DNA of 61,686 nt, taken from Deltaproteobacteria bacterium (GTDB lineage: Bacteria; Myxococcota_A; Polyangia; Polyangiales; JADJMO01). Shown piece after piece: positions 1-8,144 of the stretch. The position numbers and the translations under genes were made by a program. Below the pieces are notes generated by a model. That model searched no databases. It worked only from the letters and a program-made list of their open reading frames with translations, and was not told the origin of the DNA. Location: assembly GCA_025363655.1 (NCBI GenBank), contig JANYDK010000095.1, positions 1 through 61,686 of the forward strand, given 5' to 3'. Position 1 is the stretch's first letter, and the number at the start of each line of letters is the position of its first letter.

Positions 1-109
1 CGATGGATTCTACAACCCTTCTCGTCGGCACTCGGCGATCGACTACGTCAGTCCAATTGAGTTTGAATTGCATTTCATGAACAAGAAAGTTACGCAGTTG
101 GCAGCATAG
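1..109 (+). CDS. IS3-family transposase OrfB, C-terminal fragment (cut by window edge)
   Basis: In the frame starting at base 2 the sequence reads DGFYNPSRRHSAIDYVSPIE, then about 15 more residues to a TAG at 107-109. The pattern FYN-x2-RRHSA-x2-Y-x-SP-x-EFE is the hallmark of the C-terminal end of IS3-family DDE transposases (rve domain), which catalyse copy-out/paste-in transposition of the element. Only the last 35 residues are visible, so whether the upstream gene is intact cannot be judged. There is no competing good frame in this stretch. Confidence 0.72.
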   Translation, partial: DGFYNPSRRHSAIDYVSPIEFELHFMNKKVTQLAA

Positions 110-140
110 CCCCACCGTCCACGACAGCGGGGGAGCTCCA
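1..140 (+). mobile_element. Right end of an IS3-family insertion sequence (partial, runs off the left edge)
   Basis: The first 109 bases encode the C-terminus of an IS3-type transposase. About 30 bases of GC-rich sequence follow, ending near GGGGGAGCTCCA at 129-140, which I take as the right terminal inverted repeat because IS3-family elements usually stop shortly after the orfB stop codon and end in CA. The exact end is an estimate, since the left inverted repeat is outside the window. Immediately afterwards an open frame for a polymorphic-toxin domain begins without a start region of its own, which supports a junction here. Confidence 0.55.
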
Positions 141-144
141 GGCC

Positions 145-516
145 TTGGTGCCCGAGCTGGGTGAAGCCGAGGGCGCCGTGCCACAAGGCAGCGTTGGAGC
201 CGCGCGTCGACTGGAGTTCGAGGCATCGGCGAAGCATCCTGTCGGCGTCGCGCCTCGGCCTGGGGTGAGTCCCGGTCCCGTTAATGGGCAAGCTGTACTC
301 GACTCCTCCGTGACAATTTCGCCTAACACACCGCGACGAGTGGGCATCGACTATGAGACAGGTGAATTTGCGGTATTTGACGAGACCCATCCTGGCAAGG
401 GTATCTTCCACGGCCATATACGCGCGTGGAACCAGCTCGATCAGAGGATGCAGAATGCCTTGAAATGGTCAGGGATGGCGGACCGTAAGGGAAATATTCT
501 TGTAGGTGGCGAATGA
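145..516 (+). pseudogene. C-terminal tip of a polymorphic toxin, 5'-truncated by the IS
   Basis: The frame is open from base 67, inside the IS, to the TGA at 514-516. The only start-like codon near its left end is a TTG at 145 without a ribosome binding site. The last ~70 residues (NGQAVLDSSV, RRVGIDYETGEFAVFDE, GIFHGHIRAWNQL, then MQNAL and a terminal GMADRKGNI) have the look of the small RNase-type toxin domains that cap Rhs/CDI/T6SS polymorphic toxins; I recall the type 17 family but cannot confirm it. The Gly/Pro-rich stretch before it is a typical linker. I infer that the delivery part of the protein was removed by the IS insertion, leaving a probably silent toxin tip. The immunity gene overlaps its stop codon (ATGA). 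Confidence 0.6.
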
Positions 517-878
517 GATACAAAGAGCCGGACCAGCTGAACAAAGAGTTGGCTGAGGTCGAACTTCAGAGCGGTGACCCTTATAGAATAAGGGAAGCTC
601 TTGTCGCGCTGTCACTGAACGAGCCCGACGGGGAATGGGCGCAGGAAGTGTGCTTGACGTTTGCTGCCAGCTCCGATGCCAGTATTCGCGCGATTGCTGC
701 CACTTGCCTTGGTCACCTAGCCCGCATACATCGGGCGCTGGATCTGAACAAGGTTGTTCCAGTTCTCAAGAACATGATGCAAGACGCAGAAATCGCGGGG
801 TATGTGGAAACCGCTCTGGATGACATCAAGATGTTCATGGACCGCCGCACGGTAGAAAGGATATGGGCCGAGTCGTAG
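513..878 (+). CDS. HEAT-like immunity protein of the adjacent toxin
   Basis: A 121-aa acidic, all-helical protein whose ATG (513) overlaps the toxin stop codon as ATGA, the usual coupling of toxin and immunity genes. Residues ~45-110 contain repeat-like helical pairs (SSDASIRAIAATCLGHLARI and LNKVVPVLKNMMQDAE) resembling HEAT repeats, as in many immunity proteins of polymorphic toxin systems. It would be cytosolic and bind the toxin tip. Its base composition is visibly lower in GC than the genes that follow, consistent with transfer as a module. The immunity role is inferred from position and fold. Confidence 0.6.
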   Translation: MRYKEPDQLNKELAEVELQSGDPYRIREALVALSLNEPDGEWAQEVCLTFAASSDASIRAIAATCLGHLARIHRALDLNKVVPVLKNMMQDAEIAGYVETALDDIKMFMDRRTVERIWAES

Positions 879-999
879 TCGCTGCGGTGCCTATTTCGGG
901 ACGCGCGAGGCTCGAAAGTGAACGCCGACGACTTCGCGTGCCTCCACTTCGCCGCCGAGATCGACGCCGCACCTTCGGACGGACTGATAGCCTGCCGCC

Positions 1000-2007
1000 A
1001 TGTCGAGTCGTGCGGTCAGCCGAGGTATTCTCGTGCTCTCGATGGCGACGATGCTCGCCAGCGCGATCGCGATGGGTTGCTCATCGTCCAAATCCCTTTT
1101 GCCCTACGATTTCAGTCAAGCCCTCTGTCGTCGGCTCAGTCAGTGCTGCGCAACTGCCGGGTTCACCATCGATGCGAGCCAGTGCGTCTCAGCCGAGACG
1201 TCCGGCGGCAATGGCTACGTGTTCGACCCCGATGCTGCTCAACGGTGTCTCGATGCGCACGACGCCGACCCGACGGGCGTGTGCCTTCGCGGTGCCCCGC
1301 CAGCGTGTGATGGCGTCTATCGCCAGCCCAACCTCCCACCTGGCCAGCCGTGCGCGTACGATGGCTTGTGCGAAGCCGATAGTTGGTGCATAGGCGCGTA
1401 CGGCGCCAAGGTCTGTGTCCGCGTTCACGGCGGAGTCGACGGCGATGGACCGTGCGTTGGAAACGTCGACCTTGCAGGGACGCGAACCTACCCCGCATCG
1501 GCGACCGTAAAGGCTGACGGCGTGGTGTGCGGGCCAGGATTCTATTGCGACGGGAATTGCCACGCGCTTCCCAGGGCGGGGCAGCCGTGCGCGCCGATTG
1601 GGTGCGCCGACGGATTCGGCTGCAATACCAGCCCGTCGCCACACTGCGAAGCATATGCAGGCGAAGGCGAGACCTGTCTTGCTACCATGGCGTGCGCGTC
1701 TCCAACCAGTGGCTACTCGCTCCCCAAGAGCACGTGCGGCCCGGGACTCGACTGCGGACCCAGCGGCACTTGCCAGAAGTTGCCCAAGACAGGAGCTTCT
1801 TGCGGAGCGTGCTGCGGCGACGGCAGCTATTGCTCCTCGTCGACGTGCGCCCAGCCGCTCTCAGCGGGCGCTCGCTGCCAATGCACCGCTTCAGAGCAGG
1901 AGGACTGCGCGCAGTGCGCCTCGGGGGTATGCGTCAATGGCGTGTGCCAAGCCATCTACAAGTCGTTGGCTTCCGTGTGTTCGGGATGGGTCCGCCGGCC
2001 CGGATAA
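1000..2007 (+). CDS. Cysteine-rich lipoprotein, function unknown
   Basis: A 335-aa protein with an N-terminal signal (GILVLSMATMLASAIA) and a lipobox-like AMGC at residues ~24-27, so it is probably a lipidated envelope protein. The mature part opens with a small helical domain holding a CRRLSQCC motif and then becomes a chain of short Cys-rich units of the type G-x2-C-x-n-G-x2-C (for example CGPGLDCGPSGTCQKL), found in many secreted myxobacterial proteins. The architecture is shared with the lipoprotein at 40137-41198. The start ATG at 1000 gives a complete signal peptide. No catalytic motif was seen. It converges with the next gene. Confidence 0.7.
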   Translation: MSSRAVSRGILVLSMATMLASAIAMGCSSSKSLLPYDFSQALCRRLSQCCATAGFTIDASQCVSAETSGGNGYVFDPDAAQRCLDAHDADPTGVCLRGAPPACDGVYRQPNLPPGQPCAYDGLCEADSWCIGAYGAKVCVRVHGGVDGDGPCVGNVDLAGTRTYPASATVKADGVVCGPGFYCDGNCHALPRAGQPCAPIGCADGFGCNTSPSPHCEAYAGEGETCLATMACASPTSGYSLPKSTCGPGLDCGPSGTCQKLPKTGASCGACCGDGSYCSSSTCAQPLSAGARCQCTASEQEDCAQCASGVCVNGVCQAIYKSLASVCSGWVRRPG

Positions 2008-2092
2008 CCGACGGATTGGGCACTGTCCGTGCTCGGCGACAGTCGCGATGAAGACCGATGGTGCCGCACGACTCAACGTCGCTCGGCTCTCT

Positions 2093-3676
2093 TCAACGAC
2101 GACGACGACGAACGAGAATGCCGAGCGCTCCAGCCGCCGCAGCCGCCGGCCACGCGAAGATTGGGCGCTCGGTTCCAGGGATGGTGCAACCGCACCCACC
2201 CGAGCTCCCCGCGTCGTCGGTGCCGCCATCTCCAGACGTCGATCCATCGGTGCCCGGCGTGCTGCTGTCGGTGCCCGGCGTGCCCGTGTCCGTGCCCGGC
2301 GCGCCCGTATCGGTCCCCGGCGTGCCGGTGTCGGTCGTCGGACCGGTGTCGGTGCCCGGTCCGGTGTCGGTTCCTGCGTCGGTTCCACCGGGGCAGACCG
2401 TCGGCGTCTTCGCGGCGATGCGCACCACGCGACCACCATCGAGGAGCGCGACGTAGAGCGCGCCATCGGGGCCTTTGCGAATCGACACCGGCGCGTTGTC
2501 GAAGCTCGCGAAGTCGGTGCGCTTGGTCGATGCCAAACCATCGCGCGCGGCGTTGGCCGGCAGCGTCCACATCTTCTTCGCGCTGCTGTCGGCGAAGTAA
2601 TAGAGGTTCTGGAACGCCGTCGGGAACGTGCACCAATCGTCGACGACGCCGCCGGTGATCGCGGTGCAGTCGCCGTCTTCAGTCGCCGTCGCGCCCTTGT
2701 GGAGGCAGTTGTAGATGGGCTCGACGCAGTCACCCGACGGCGTCACGTCGTTGCACTTCGTCACGGGATAGCCGTGAAATCCTTCGCGCCACGGCCAGCC
2801 GTGGTGACGACCCTTCTGCACGATCGTCACCTCTTCGTAGGTGACCTCGCCGACGTCGCCGACCCAGAGCAGCCCCGTCTTCGCGTCGAAGTTGAAGCGC
2901 CACGGGTTGCGAAAGCCCCACGCCCAGATCTCGGTGCGCGGCGCGCCAGTCGTCGCCGAGATCGCGTTTCCGCAGCTCGCGCCGCACGCCGTCACTGCCG
3001 CCACCGCGGCCAGCGGGTTGTCGCTGGGGATCGTCCCGTCGAGGTTGATGCGGAGGATCTTGCCGTTGGCGTTGGTGAGGCAAGTGCCGAAGTAATTGCC
3101 GATGACGCCGCCAGGGGCGACGTTCGAGTTGCAGCCGGTGTCGCCGACGCCGATGTAGAGCTTCCCGTCAGGACCCACCGCGAGGCCACCGCCGTCGTGA
3201 TTTTGTGGGCCGCGAAGACCACGCACGAGGATTTTCTCGGTGGTCTTGTCGAGCGTGTTGTCGTCCTTGAGGACGATGGAGACGACGCGGTGACGATCGA
3301 GATCGGTGCCGCCGACCGACGCGTCGGCGGAGTAGTAGAAGAAGACCGTCTTGTTGGTGGCGAAGCTCGGATGCATCGCGACGCCGAGAAGACCTTGCTC
3401 GGAGATGGTGTTGACCGCGAAGTTGCCCGCTGTGACCACCGTGCCGTCGGTCTTGCGCACATAGACCGTGCCGCTCTTCGAGGTCGCGACCATTCGCCCG
3501 TCAGGGAGGAACGCGAAGTCGGTCGTCGCACCTAGCCCCTTGGCATAGTCGGCGAGCGTGAAGTTGGTCGCCGGTGCGCCGGTCGCCAGTGCATCGGCGT
3601 GCGCGCTCGGTGCGAACGCGAAGGCTGCAAGAGCGCCGGCGAGACCGAGGGCGGAAAAGGCGAAGGTCGTGCGCAT
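2093..3676 (-). CDS. Secreted PQQ-type glucose/sorbosone dehydrogenase-like protein with MYXO-CTERM tail
   Basis: A 527-aa protein in three parts. Residues 1-27 are a signal peptide ending AHA. Residues ~40-415 form a beta-propeller of the glucose/sorbosone dehydrogenase family, recognisable from GLLGVAMHPSFATN, NHDGGGLAVGPDGKLYIGVG, EIWAWGFRNPWRF and GPDGALYVA. Residues ~418-490 are a Thr/Asp/Gly/Pro linker made of TDTGTPG-like repeats. The last ~37 residues are the sorting tail: a Cys-Gly-Cys group, a hydrophobic stretch and five arginines. Family members oxidise sugars with PQQ; the actual substrate is unknown. In myxobacteria this tail type is processed for cell-surface display. The start at 3676 is the only one giving a full signal peptide. 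Confidence 0.88.
   Translation of the reverse strand: MRTTFAFSALGLAGALAAFAFAPSAHADALATGAPATNFTLADYAKGLGATTDFAFLPDGRMVATSKSGTVYVRKTDGTVVTAGNFAVNTISEQGLLGVAMHPSFATNKTVFFYYSADASVGGTDLDRHRVVSIVLKDDNTLDKTTEKILVRGLRGPQNHDGGGLAVGPDGKLYIGVGDTGCNSNVAPGGVIGNYFGTCLTNANGKILRINLDGTIPSDNPLAAVAAVTACGASCGNAISATTGAPRTEIWAWGFRNPWRFNFDAKTGLLWVGDVGEVTYEEVTIVQKGRHHGWPWREGFHGYPVTKCNDVTPSGDCVEPIYNCLHKGATATEDGDCTAITGGVVDDWCTFPTAFQNLYYFADSSAKKMWTLPANAARDGLASTKRTDFASFDNAPVSIRKGPDGALYVALLDGGRVVRIAAKTPTVCPGGTDAGTDTGPGTDTGPTTDTGTPGTDTGAPGTDTGTPGTDSSTPGTDGSTSGDGGTDDAGSSGGCGCTIPGTERPIFAWPAAAAAGALGILVRRRRR
2238..2400. repeat. In-frame minisatellite coding the TDTG/PGTD linker
   Basis: Imperfect tandem units around GTGCCCGGCGTGCCCGTGTC (12-24 nt periods) encode the PGTDTG linker of the sugar dehydrogenase-like gene on the minus strand. 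A similar TDTG-coding tract occurs at about 48590-48740 in another MYXO-CTERM gene. Length variation by slippage is plausible and would stay in frame. Confidence 0.7.
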
Positions 3677-3707
3677 GCGCCCAGCATGTCACGACCTTGA
3701 ACAATCG

Positions 3708-3724
3708 CCCTCTTCGAAAGAGGG
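3708..3724. other. Perfect 7-bp hairpin in the gap before the sugar dehydrogenase gene
   Basis: CCCTCTT, a 3-nt loop CGA and AAGAGGG form a perfect hairpin 32 bp upstream of the start codon of the minus-strand dehydrogenase gene. It lacks a T-run. It may be an operator-like palindrome or part of the transcription end of the small gene upstream. Confidence 0.35.
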
Positions 3725-3750
3725 GACAAAGATGCGGGTTTCAGGCCTCA

Positions 3751-3770
3751 CCCCGCAAGATTTTGCGGGG
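3751..3770 (-). terminator. Hairpin 14 nt after the 56-aa gene
   Basis: CCCCGCAA, loop GATT and TTGCGGGG make a perfect 8-bp stem with a tetraloop, placed just downstream of the stop codon of the minus-strand small gene (3785). It has no T-run, so it is a weak or Rho-assisted terminator at best; position and stability are the support. Confidence 0.45.
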
Positions 3771-3784
3771 AAGAGACCTCGATG

Positions 3785-3955
3785 TCAGGTGCCCAGCTCG
3801 ACGATGATCACGCCGCGATCGATGTCGTCCTCGACTTTCGGACGACGCATCGGTTCGGGGTGCACGAGAGGCAGCTCGAGGTGCAACGGACGCTCATGTT
3901 GGCGCCGGTCCTCTTCACGTTTTCTGATCTGCTCGATGATGAACGGAGGAAGCAT
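3785..3955 (-). CDS. 56-aa conserved-looking small protein
   Basis: The frame starts MLPPFIIEQIRKREEDRRQH, continues through a Pro/Leu-rich middle (LHLELPLVHPEP) and ends DDIDRGVIIVELGT, giving 56 residues. The ATG is preceded by a near-perfect Shine-Dalgarno, AAGGAGGT, and by a good promoter at 3980-4007. The N-terminal part is a basic/acidic amphipathic helix and the C-terminal RGVIIVEL a hydrophobic strand. I have the impression that short proteins of this layout (PPFIIE-x-IRRRE ... RGVIIIEL) occur widely in Proteobacteria and Myxococcota without a known role, but cannot check. It is probably cytosolic. It would be missed by any 60-aa length cut-off. Confidence 0.75.
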   Translation of the reverse strand: MLPPFIIEQIRKREEDRRQHERPLHLELPLVHPEPMRRPKVEDDIDRGVIIVELGT

Positions 3956-3979
3956 CTCGGACCTCCTTCCCTTGCCACG

Positions 3980-4007
3980 AATCTAGCAATGACGATACCA
4001 GGGTCAA
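3980..4007 (-). promoter_or_regulatory. Sigma-70-like promoter of the 56-aa gene
   Basis: Reading the minus strand, TTGACC (4007-4002), a 16-bp spacer and TAGATT (3985-3980) match -35 and -10 elements (5/6 and 4/6), and the -10 has an upstream TGC (extended -10). The leader would be about 20 nt and holds the strong ribosome binding site. It is one of the few consensus-like promoters in the window. Confidence 0.6.
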
Positions 4008-4110
4008 GTTGCCGACCCAAGCTCGGACTGCTTCGGCAACCGAGCGATGGGACGGCCCGTCGAGAACTTCATTGAGGCCCGGCCAATCCGTGGAATCCTT
4101 GCCCCTTCCG

Positions 4111-5466
4111 ATGCGCCGGGTTCCCCGACCGTCTCTTTTGCGTGTGAGCCGTCACATGTGGGCGTTCTCGTTCGCGTTCGGCAGCGTCATGACGTTGACG
4201 TCGACCGCGACATCGGCGCCCTTCGATCCCGACTCGACCGACTGGGAAGGTTGCTCGCGTCTCATCGAGGTGGCGCGGGAAGAGCTCGGCCCGTCGCGCG
4301 TCCTCGTGCTCGACGAGGTCGACTACGAAAAGCTCGGTCCCGCCGATGGATTGCTCCTCATTCATCCCGAGGGTTCCTACGATCTCGACGAGTTGGCCAC
4401 CTTCATGAAGCAGGGTGGGAGGCTCGCGGTCGCCGACGATTTCGGGGACGGCAATCGTCTCCTCGAGCGCTTCCGCATCGAGCGCGGGCCGGCGCCGTCC
4501 GATCCGCTGCAAATGCTCCACGGCAATCCACAGCTGCCGATCGCCATCCCTGCGTCAGGTCACCCCATCGTCGCCGATGTCGGACAAGTCGTGCTCAATC
4601 ACCCGACGACGGTGAGCCACCCCGATTTGTCGGTGCTCCTTCGCATTCCGCGCGCGGGTGGTGATCAAGGGCCCGAGGTCGCGCTCGCTGGACAGGTCGG
4701 CGAAGGGCGCCTCGTCGCCATCGGCGATCCGTCGATTTTCATCAACTCGATGATGCGCTACCCGGGCAATCGCTCGCTCGCGCGCAACCTCGCGGCGTAT
4801 CTGCTCGATGCCGGCGGTGAGCACAAACACGACGCCAAGCTGACCATCGTCCACGATCACTTCCGTGAGCGCGGCTCGCTCGGCGGCGGCGTCACCGGCT
4901 CCATTCGCGATCGTCTGCGCGGCTTCTTCTCCGCCGTCGACGGCGTTCGTCGCGAGGGCTTCGGCGGCATCGCCTCGCGGGTCGTCGCGCTCGGCATCGC
5001 GGTCGCGGCGGCGATCTGGGTCGTTCTCCGCGCCATGCTCCGCTCGAAGATCCCTCGGCCCCGCTACGCCGGTGAAGATCCGGAGGCGCTCTCGGTTGCG
5101 CGCGGGCTCGACGATCCGCGCCTCTCCTCGCTGCTCGCGCGGGGCAGTCGGCGGCTCTTTGGCGGGCGACCGAAGCCGACGACGGCGGGGCTCTCGGCGG
5201 TCCACGAGGCGCTCGATGCTGCCGTCGCCGCGCGTGAAGATCTCGCGCAGCTGCCGCGCGCACAAGGCGTGGGCAAGCTCGCCGCTGAAGCGGGACTTTC
5301 TGCACCCGAAGTGCAACAAGTCGAGAAGGCGTTCACCCGGCTTCGCAACGGCATCGGGGCCGCGGCGGTCGGTGGGCGCAGCGGAGCCTCGCTGACCAAG
5401 GGCGAGGCCACGCTCTTTGGTCGCGTGCTCGCGCCAATCGCTGATAGCCTCCGCATCGCGCGATGA
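4111..5466 (+). CDS. DUF4350-type membrane protein of a MoxR/DUF58 operon
   Basis: About 451 aa from the ATG at 4111; an ATG at 4156 is equally possible, and both leave the signal sequence MWAFSFAFGSVMTLTSTATS. Residues ~40-240 form the DUF4350 / GATase-like domain (SRVLVLDEVDYEKL, GLLLIHPEGSYDL, RLAVADDFGDGN, GRLVAIGDPSIF), followed by one transmembrane helix near residue 300 (VVALGIAVAAAIWVVLRAML) and a cytosolic C-terminal helical part. Genes of this family sit beside MoxR ATPases and DUF58 proteins and are thought to help assemble or activate membrane or secreted complexes; the client here is unknown. Its stop overlaps the moxR start (ATGA), so translation is coupled. Confidence 0.75.
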   Translation: MRRVPRPSLLRVSRHMWAFSFAFGSVMTLTSTATSAPFDPDSTDWEGCSRLIEVAREELGPSRVLVLDEVDYEKLGPADGLLLIHPEGSYDLDELATFMKQGGRLAVADDFGDGNRLLERFRIERGPAPSDPLQMLHGNPQLPIAIPASGHPIVADVGQVVLNHPTTVSHPDLSVLLRIPRAGGDQGPEVALAGQVGEGRLVAIGDPSIFINSMMRYPGNRSLARNLAAYLLDAGGEHKHDAKLTIVHDHFRERGSLGGGVTGSIRDRLRGFFSAVDGVRREGFGGIASRVVALGIAVAAAIWVVLRAMLRSKIPRPRYAGEDPEALSVARGLDDPRLSSLLARGSRRLFGGRPKPTTAGLSAVHEALDAAVAAREDLAQLPRAQGVGKLAAEAGLSAPEVQQVEKAFTRLRNGIGAAAVGGRSGASLTKGEATLFGRVLAPIADSLRIAR

Positions 5467-6482
5467 CCGCTACATCTTCTCCCGCGACCTCTCCCGCGAC
5501 CCAGGTCGAGGCCCCGCTCGCGACGTCCACGTCGGCGACCCAGCAAGAGGTCGACGCCGCCCGCGGCCCGCTCGATGCGCTCCGTGCAGCCGTCGCCCGC
5601 GTCTACCTCGGCCCGGCGCGCACCATCGATTTGCTCCTCCTCGCCTTGCTCGGCCGTGGCCATGCGCTCCTCGAAGGCGTCCCCGGCGTCGCCAAGACCA
5701 CGCTCGTGAAGGCGTTCGCCACCGCGCTCGGTTGCTCGGTGCGCCGCGTCCAATTCACGCCCGATTTGCTGCCGAGCGACATCACTGGCACCTACGTGCT
5801 TTCGCCGAAGGACGGCACCTTCAACCTTCGTCCCGGCCCCATCTTCGCCAACGTCGTCCTCGCCGACGAGATCAACCGCGCGCCGGCGAAGACGCAGGCC
5901 GCGCTCCTCGAAGCGATGCAAGAGAAGCAGGTCACCATCGAGGGCGATCGCTTCGAGCTGCCGCCGCCCTTCATCGTCCTCGCGACGCAGAACCCGATCG
6001 ATCTCGAAGGCACCTATCCGCTCCCCGAAGCGCAAATCGACCGATTTTTGCTGCACGTCGCGATGGGCTACCCCTCGGCGCGCGAAGAGGTCGAGATGCT
6101 GAAGACGCACGGCAGCCAGGCGCCACACGTCGCCGCGCAGCTCGATCCGGCTCGGGTGGCGGCGCTGCAGGCGCTCACTCCGCGCATCCACGTCGAGGAC
6201 GACATTCTCGATTACATCGTGGCGATGTGCACCTTCACCCGCAAGCATCCGCGCGTGGTGCTCGGCGCGTCACCGCGTGCGTCGCTCGCGCTCGCCACCT
6301 CGGCGCGCGGCATCGCGCTCCTCAAAGGCCGCACCTTCGTCACGCCCGACGACGTGCGAGACGTCGCGGTGCCGACGCTGTCACACCGTCTCATTCTCGT
6401 CCCCGAGCTCGAAGGCGACGCCAAGGCGCGCGCCGGCGTGGTCGAAGAGGGCATCGCGCGCGTCCCCTATCGACGTGGATGA
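5463..6482 (+). CDS. MoxR-family AAA+ ATPase
   Basis: A 339-aa AAA+ ATPase. Walker A is GVPGVAKTT at residues 72-80, Walker B VVLADEINRAPAKTQAALLE follows, sensor 1 lies in FIVLATQNPIDLEGTYPLPE, and the C-terminal lid contains ASPRASLALATSARG. These are the family hallmarks of MoxR, an ATP-driven chaperone that works with VWA-domain partners. The N-terminal 30 residues are Thr/Ser/Pro-rich and poorly conserved. It lies between DUF4350 (4-bp overlap) and DUF58 (12-bp gap), the standard gene order, so the three proteins very likely act together at the membrane. Confidence 0.92.
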   Translation: MTATSSPATSPATQVEAPLATSTSATQQEVDAARGPLDALRAAVARVYLGPARTIDLLLLALLGRGHALLEGVPGVAKTTLVKAFATALGCSVRRVQFTPDLLPSDITGTYVLSPKDGTFNLRPGPIFANVVLADEINRAPAKTQAALLEAMQEKQVTIEGDRFELPPPFIVLATQNPIDLEGTYPLPEAQIDRFLLHVAMGYPSAREEVEMLKTHGSQAPHVAAQLDPARVAALQALTPRIHVEDDILDYIVAMCTFTRKHPRVVLGASPRASLALATSARGIALLKGRTFVTPDDVRDVAVPTLSHRLILVPELEGDAKARAGVVEEGIARVPYRRG

Positions 6483-6494
6483 AAGGACGGGGCG

Positions 6495-8144
6495 GTGCAC
6501 ACGAACCCCCGCCCCTCGACGATCGCGACCGCGATCACCGGCGTCGCGCTGGTGCTGCTGGCGATCGCGACGCGCCGGCCGGAGGCAGCCCTCGCCGGTG
6601 GAGCGCTCCTCGCCGCGGTCGCTTGGGGTCGAGCCTCGACGCGCGGTGACATCGCGCGCGCTCGTCGAGCCGGCTTCGAGATGGTGTGGCGTGAGCAGAG
6701 TCGCCGTGCGCGTTTGGCCGTCGGTCAATCGCGCGTCTTCGTCGCCGAGCTGAGAAACAGGAGCGATCGCGTCGTCCACGTCGACAGCCTGCGCGCCGTC
6801 GCCAGCGAAGGACTGCGCGCCGAGGTGCGACCGCACGAGCTCGACGTGCTTCCGGGCGGCTTCGCGCGCATCGAGGTCGAGGTCACCGGTCGTCGCGTCG
6901 GACGGCGTGGCGTGCATGGGCTCGCGCTCGGAGCCGGCGGCGTCGGCGCTGCCTTCGAAGTGCCGCTCACCTTCGCCAACGTGCTCGGCGTCGAGGTGGT
7001 GCCGCGCGCGGTGGCCAGCGGGCTGCAGTTGCCGCGCGGTGGCCGTCTCCGCGCCGATCCCGCGCCCGGTCGTTCGCGCAGTCGCAAGGGCGACGGCACC
7101 GAGCTTCGTGAAATTCGCGACATCGTCCCTGGCGATTCCTTCCGAAAAATCGCCTGGAAAGCCTCGGCGCGTCGCGGGCGCCTGCTCGTGCGCGAGATGG
7201 AGGTCGAGGAGCGTGACGTGGTCTGGCTCGTCGTCGACGTCGCCGCCGAAGGGTGGGCGGGCCCGATCGGCGAGTCTCCGCTCGATCGCGCGGTCGACAC
7301 TGCGTCTGCTTATGCCATCGAGCGCGCGCGTCATGGTGCGGCGGTCGGCGTCGCGCTCGTCACCGATCACATCGTCGCGTGGAGCCCTCCGGCGCGAGGC
7401 GGTGCCGATCTCGATCGCCTCGGCGCGATCTGGCTCGACGCCATCGATCCTTACGGCGCCGATCGTTGCGGCATGGCCATCGACGAGCTCTTGCGGCTCG
7501 CCATCGAGCACGCGCGTCCGCTCGATCCGGCGGGCCTCGCCGATCTTCCCAAGGGCGACGTCGATCGCCTGCTTTCGCGGCTCGAAGGGCTCCGTGTGCG
7601 CGCGCCGTTCCAAGGTCCGGCTCCGCGTCCGGCGGCGGTCAACGAAGCGCGCGATCGGCTCGTTCGTCATTATGTAGCGAGCTTCGGGCTCGACGTGCCG
7701 GCGCGTGGCTCGGGCGCGATGGTCACCGCAGGCATCGCCGACGCGCTTCGTCGCATCCATCGCGCGCGTCCTCGCGCCACCGACGTGGTGGTGATCGCGC
7801 CGGCGCCGCCGGTGGCCGGTGACGAGCTGCGCGACGCCGTCACTCGCGTGCGCAAGCGTGGCGTGAAGGTTCGTTGGGCTACCGTCGATCCGACGCATGG
7901 TCTCGATGCGCCCGAAGGTGGTGAGCTCGTCACCCGCGCCATCGAGGTCGAGCGCGCCATCGCCATGAAAGAAGCGACCACCCAGCTCACTGCCATCGGC
8001 GTGCGGCTCGTCGAGGCGCGCAGCCTGGTGAAGAAGCATCCGGCGCACCGCTACGAAGACGTGCACGAGCGCCTCGCCGGTGAAGGGCCGAACGCTCCGC
8101 CCGGGCCGCCTGCGCCCACTCCCCACGAGGGCGACGGCCGGTGA
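6495..8144 (+). CDS. DUF58 (VWA-like) membrane protein
   Basis: A 549-aa protein starting at a GTG with a purine-rich ribosome site (AAAGGACGGGG). Two hydrophobic segments in residues ~10-45 anchor it. The central DUF58 core is shown by GTELREIRDIVPGDSFRKIA followed by WKASARRGRLLVREMEVEE, and a VWA-type fold with VVWLVVDVAAEG and a DRAVDTASAYAIERARHGAA helix follows. DUF58 proteins pair with MoxR ATPases. At 549 aa it is longer than usual (300-450), with a C-terminal VWA-like half (VVVIAPAPPVAGDELRDAVT). Its last codons overlap the rsmA start (GTGA). Confidence 0.85.
   Translation: MHTNPRPSTIATAITGVALVLLAIATRRPEAALAGGALLAAVAWGRASTRGDIARARRAGFEMVWREQSRRARLAVGQSRVFVAELRNRSDRVVHVDSLRAVASEGLRAEVRPHELDVLPGGFARIEVEVTGRRVGRRGVHGLALGAGGVGAAFEVPLTFANVLGVEVVPRAVASGLQLPRGGRLRADPAPGRSRSRKGDGTELREIRDIVPGDSFRKIAWKASARRGRLLVREMEVEERDVVWLVVDVAAEGWAGPIGESPLDRAVDTASAYAIERARHGAAVGVALVTDHIVAWSPPARGGADLDRLGAIWLDAIDPYGADRCGMAIDELLRLAIEHARPLDPAGLADLPKGDVDRLLSRLEGLRVRAPFQGPAPRPAAVNEARDRLVRHYVASFGLDVPARGSGAMVTAGIADALRRIHRARPRATDVVVIAPAPPVAGDELRDAVTRVRKRGVKVRWATVDPTHGLDAPEGGELVTRAIEVERAIAMKEATTQLTAIGVRLVEARSLVKKHPAHRYEDVHERLAGEGPNAPPGPPAPTPHEGDGR

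Noticed and set aside
1598-3535. A 645-codon open frame on the plus strand across the sugar dehydrogenase gene
   Set aside because: It is Arg/Ala-rich, has no domain, and is antisense to a gene with clear signal peptide, family motifs and sorting tail; high GC keeps the opposite frame open.
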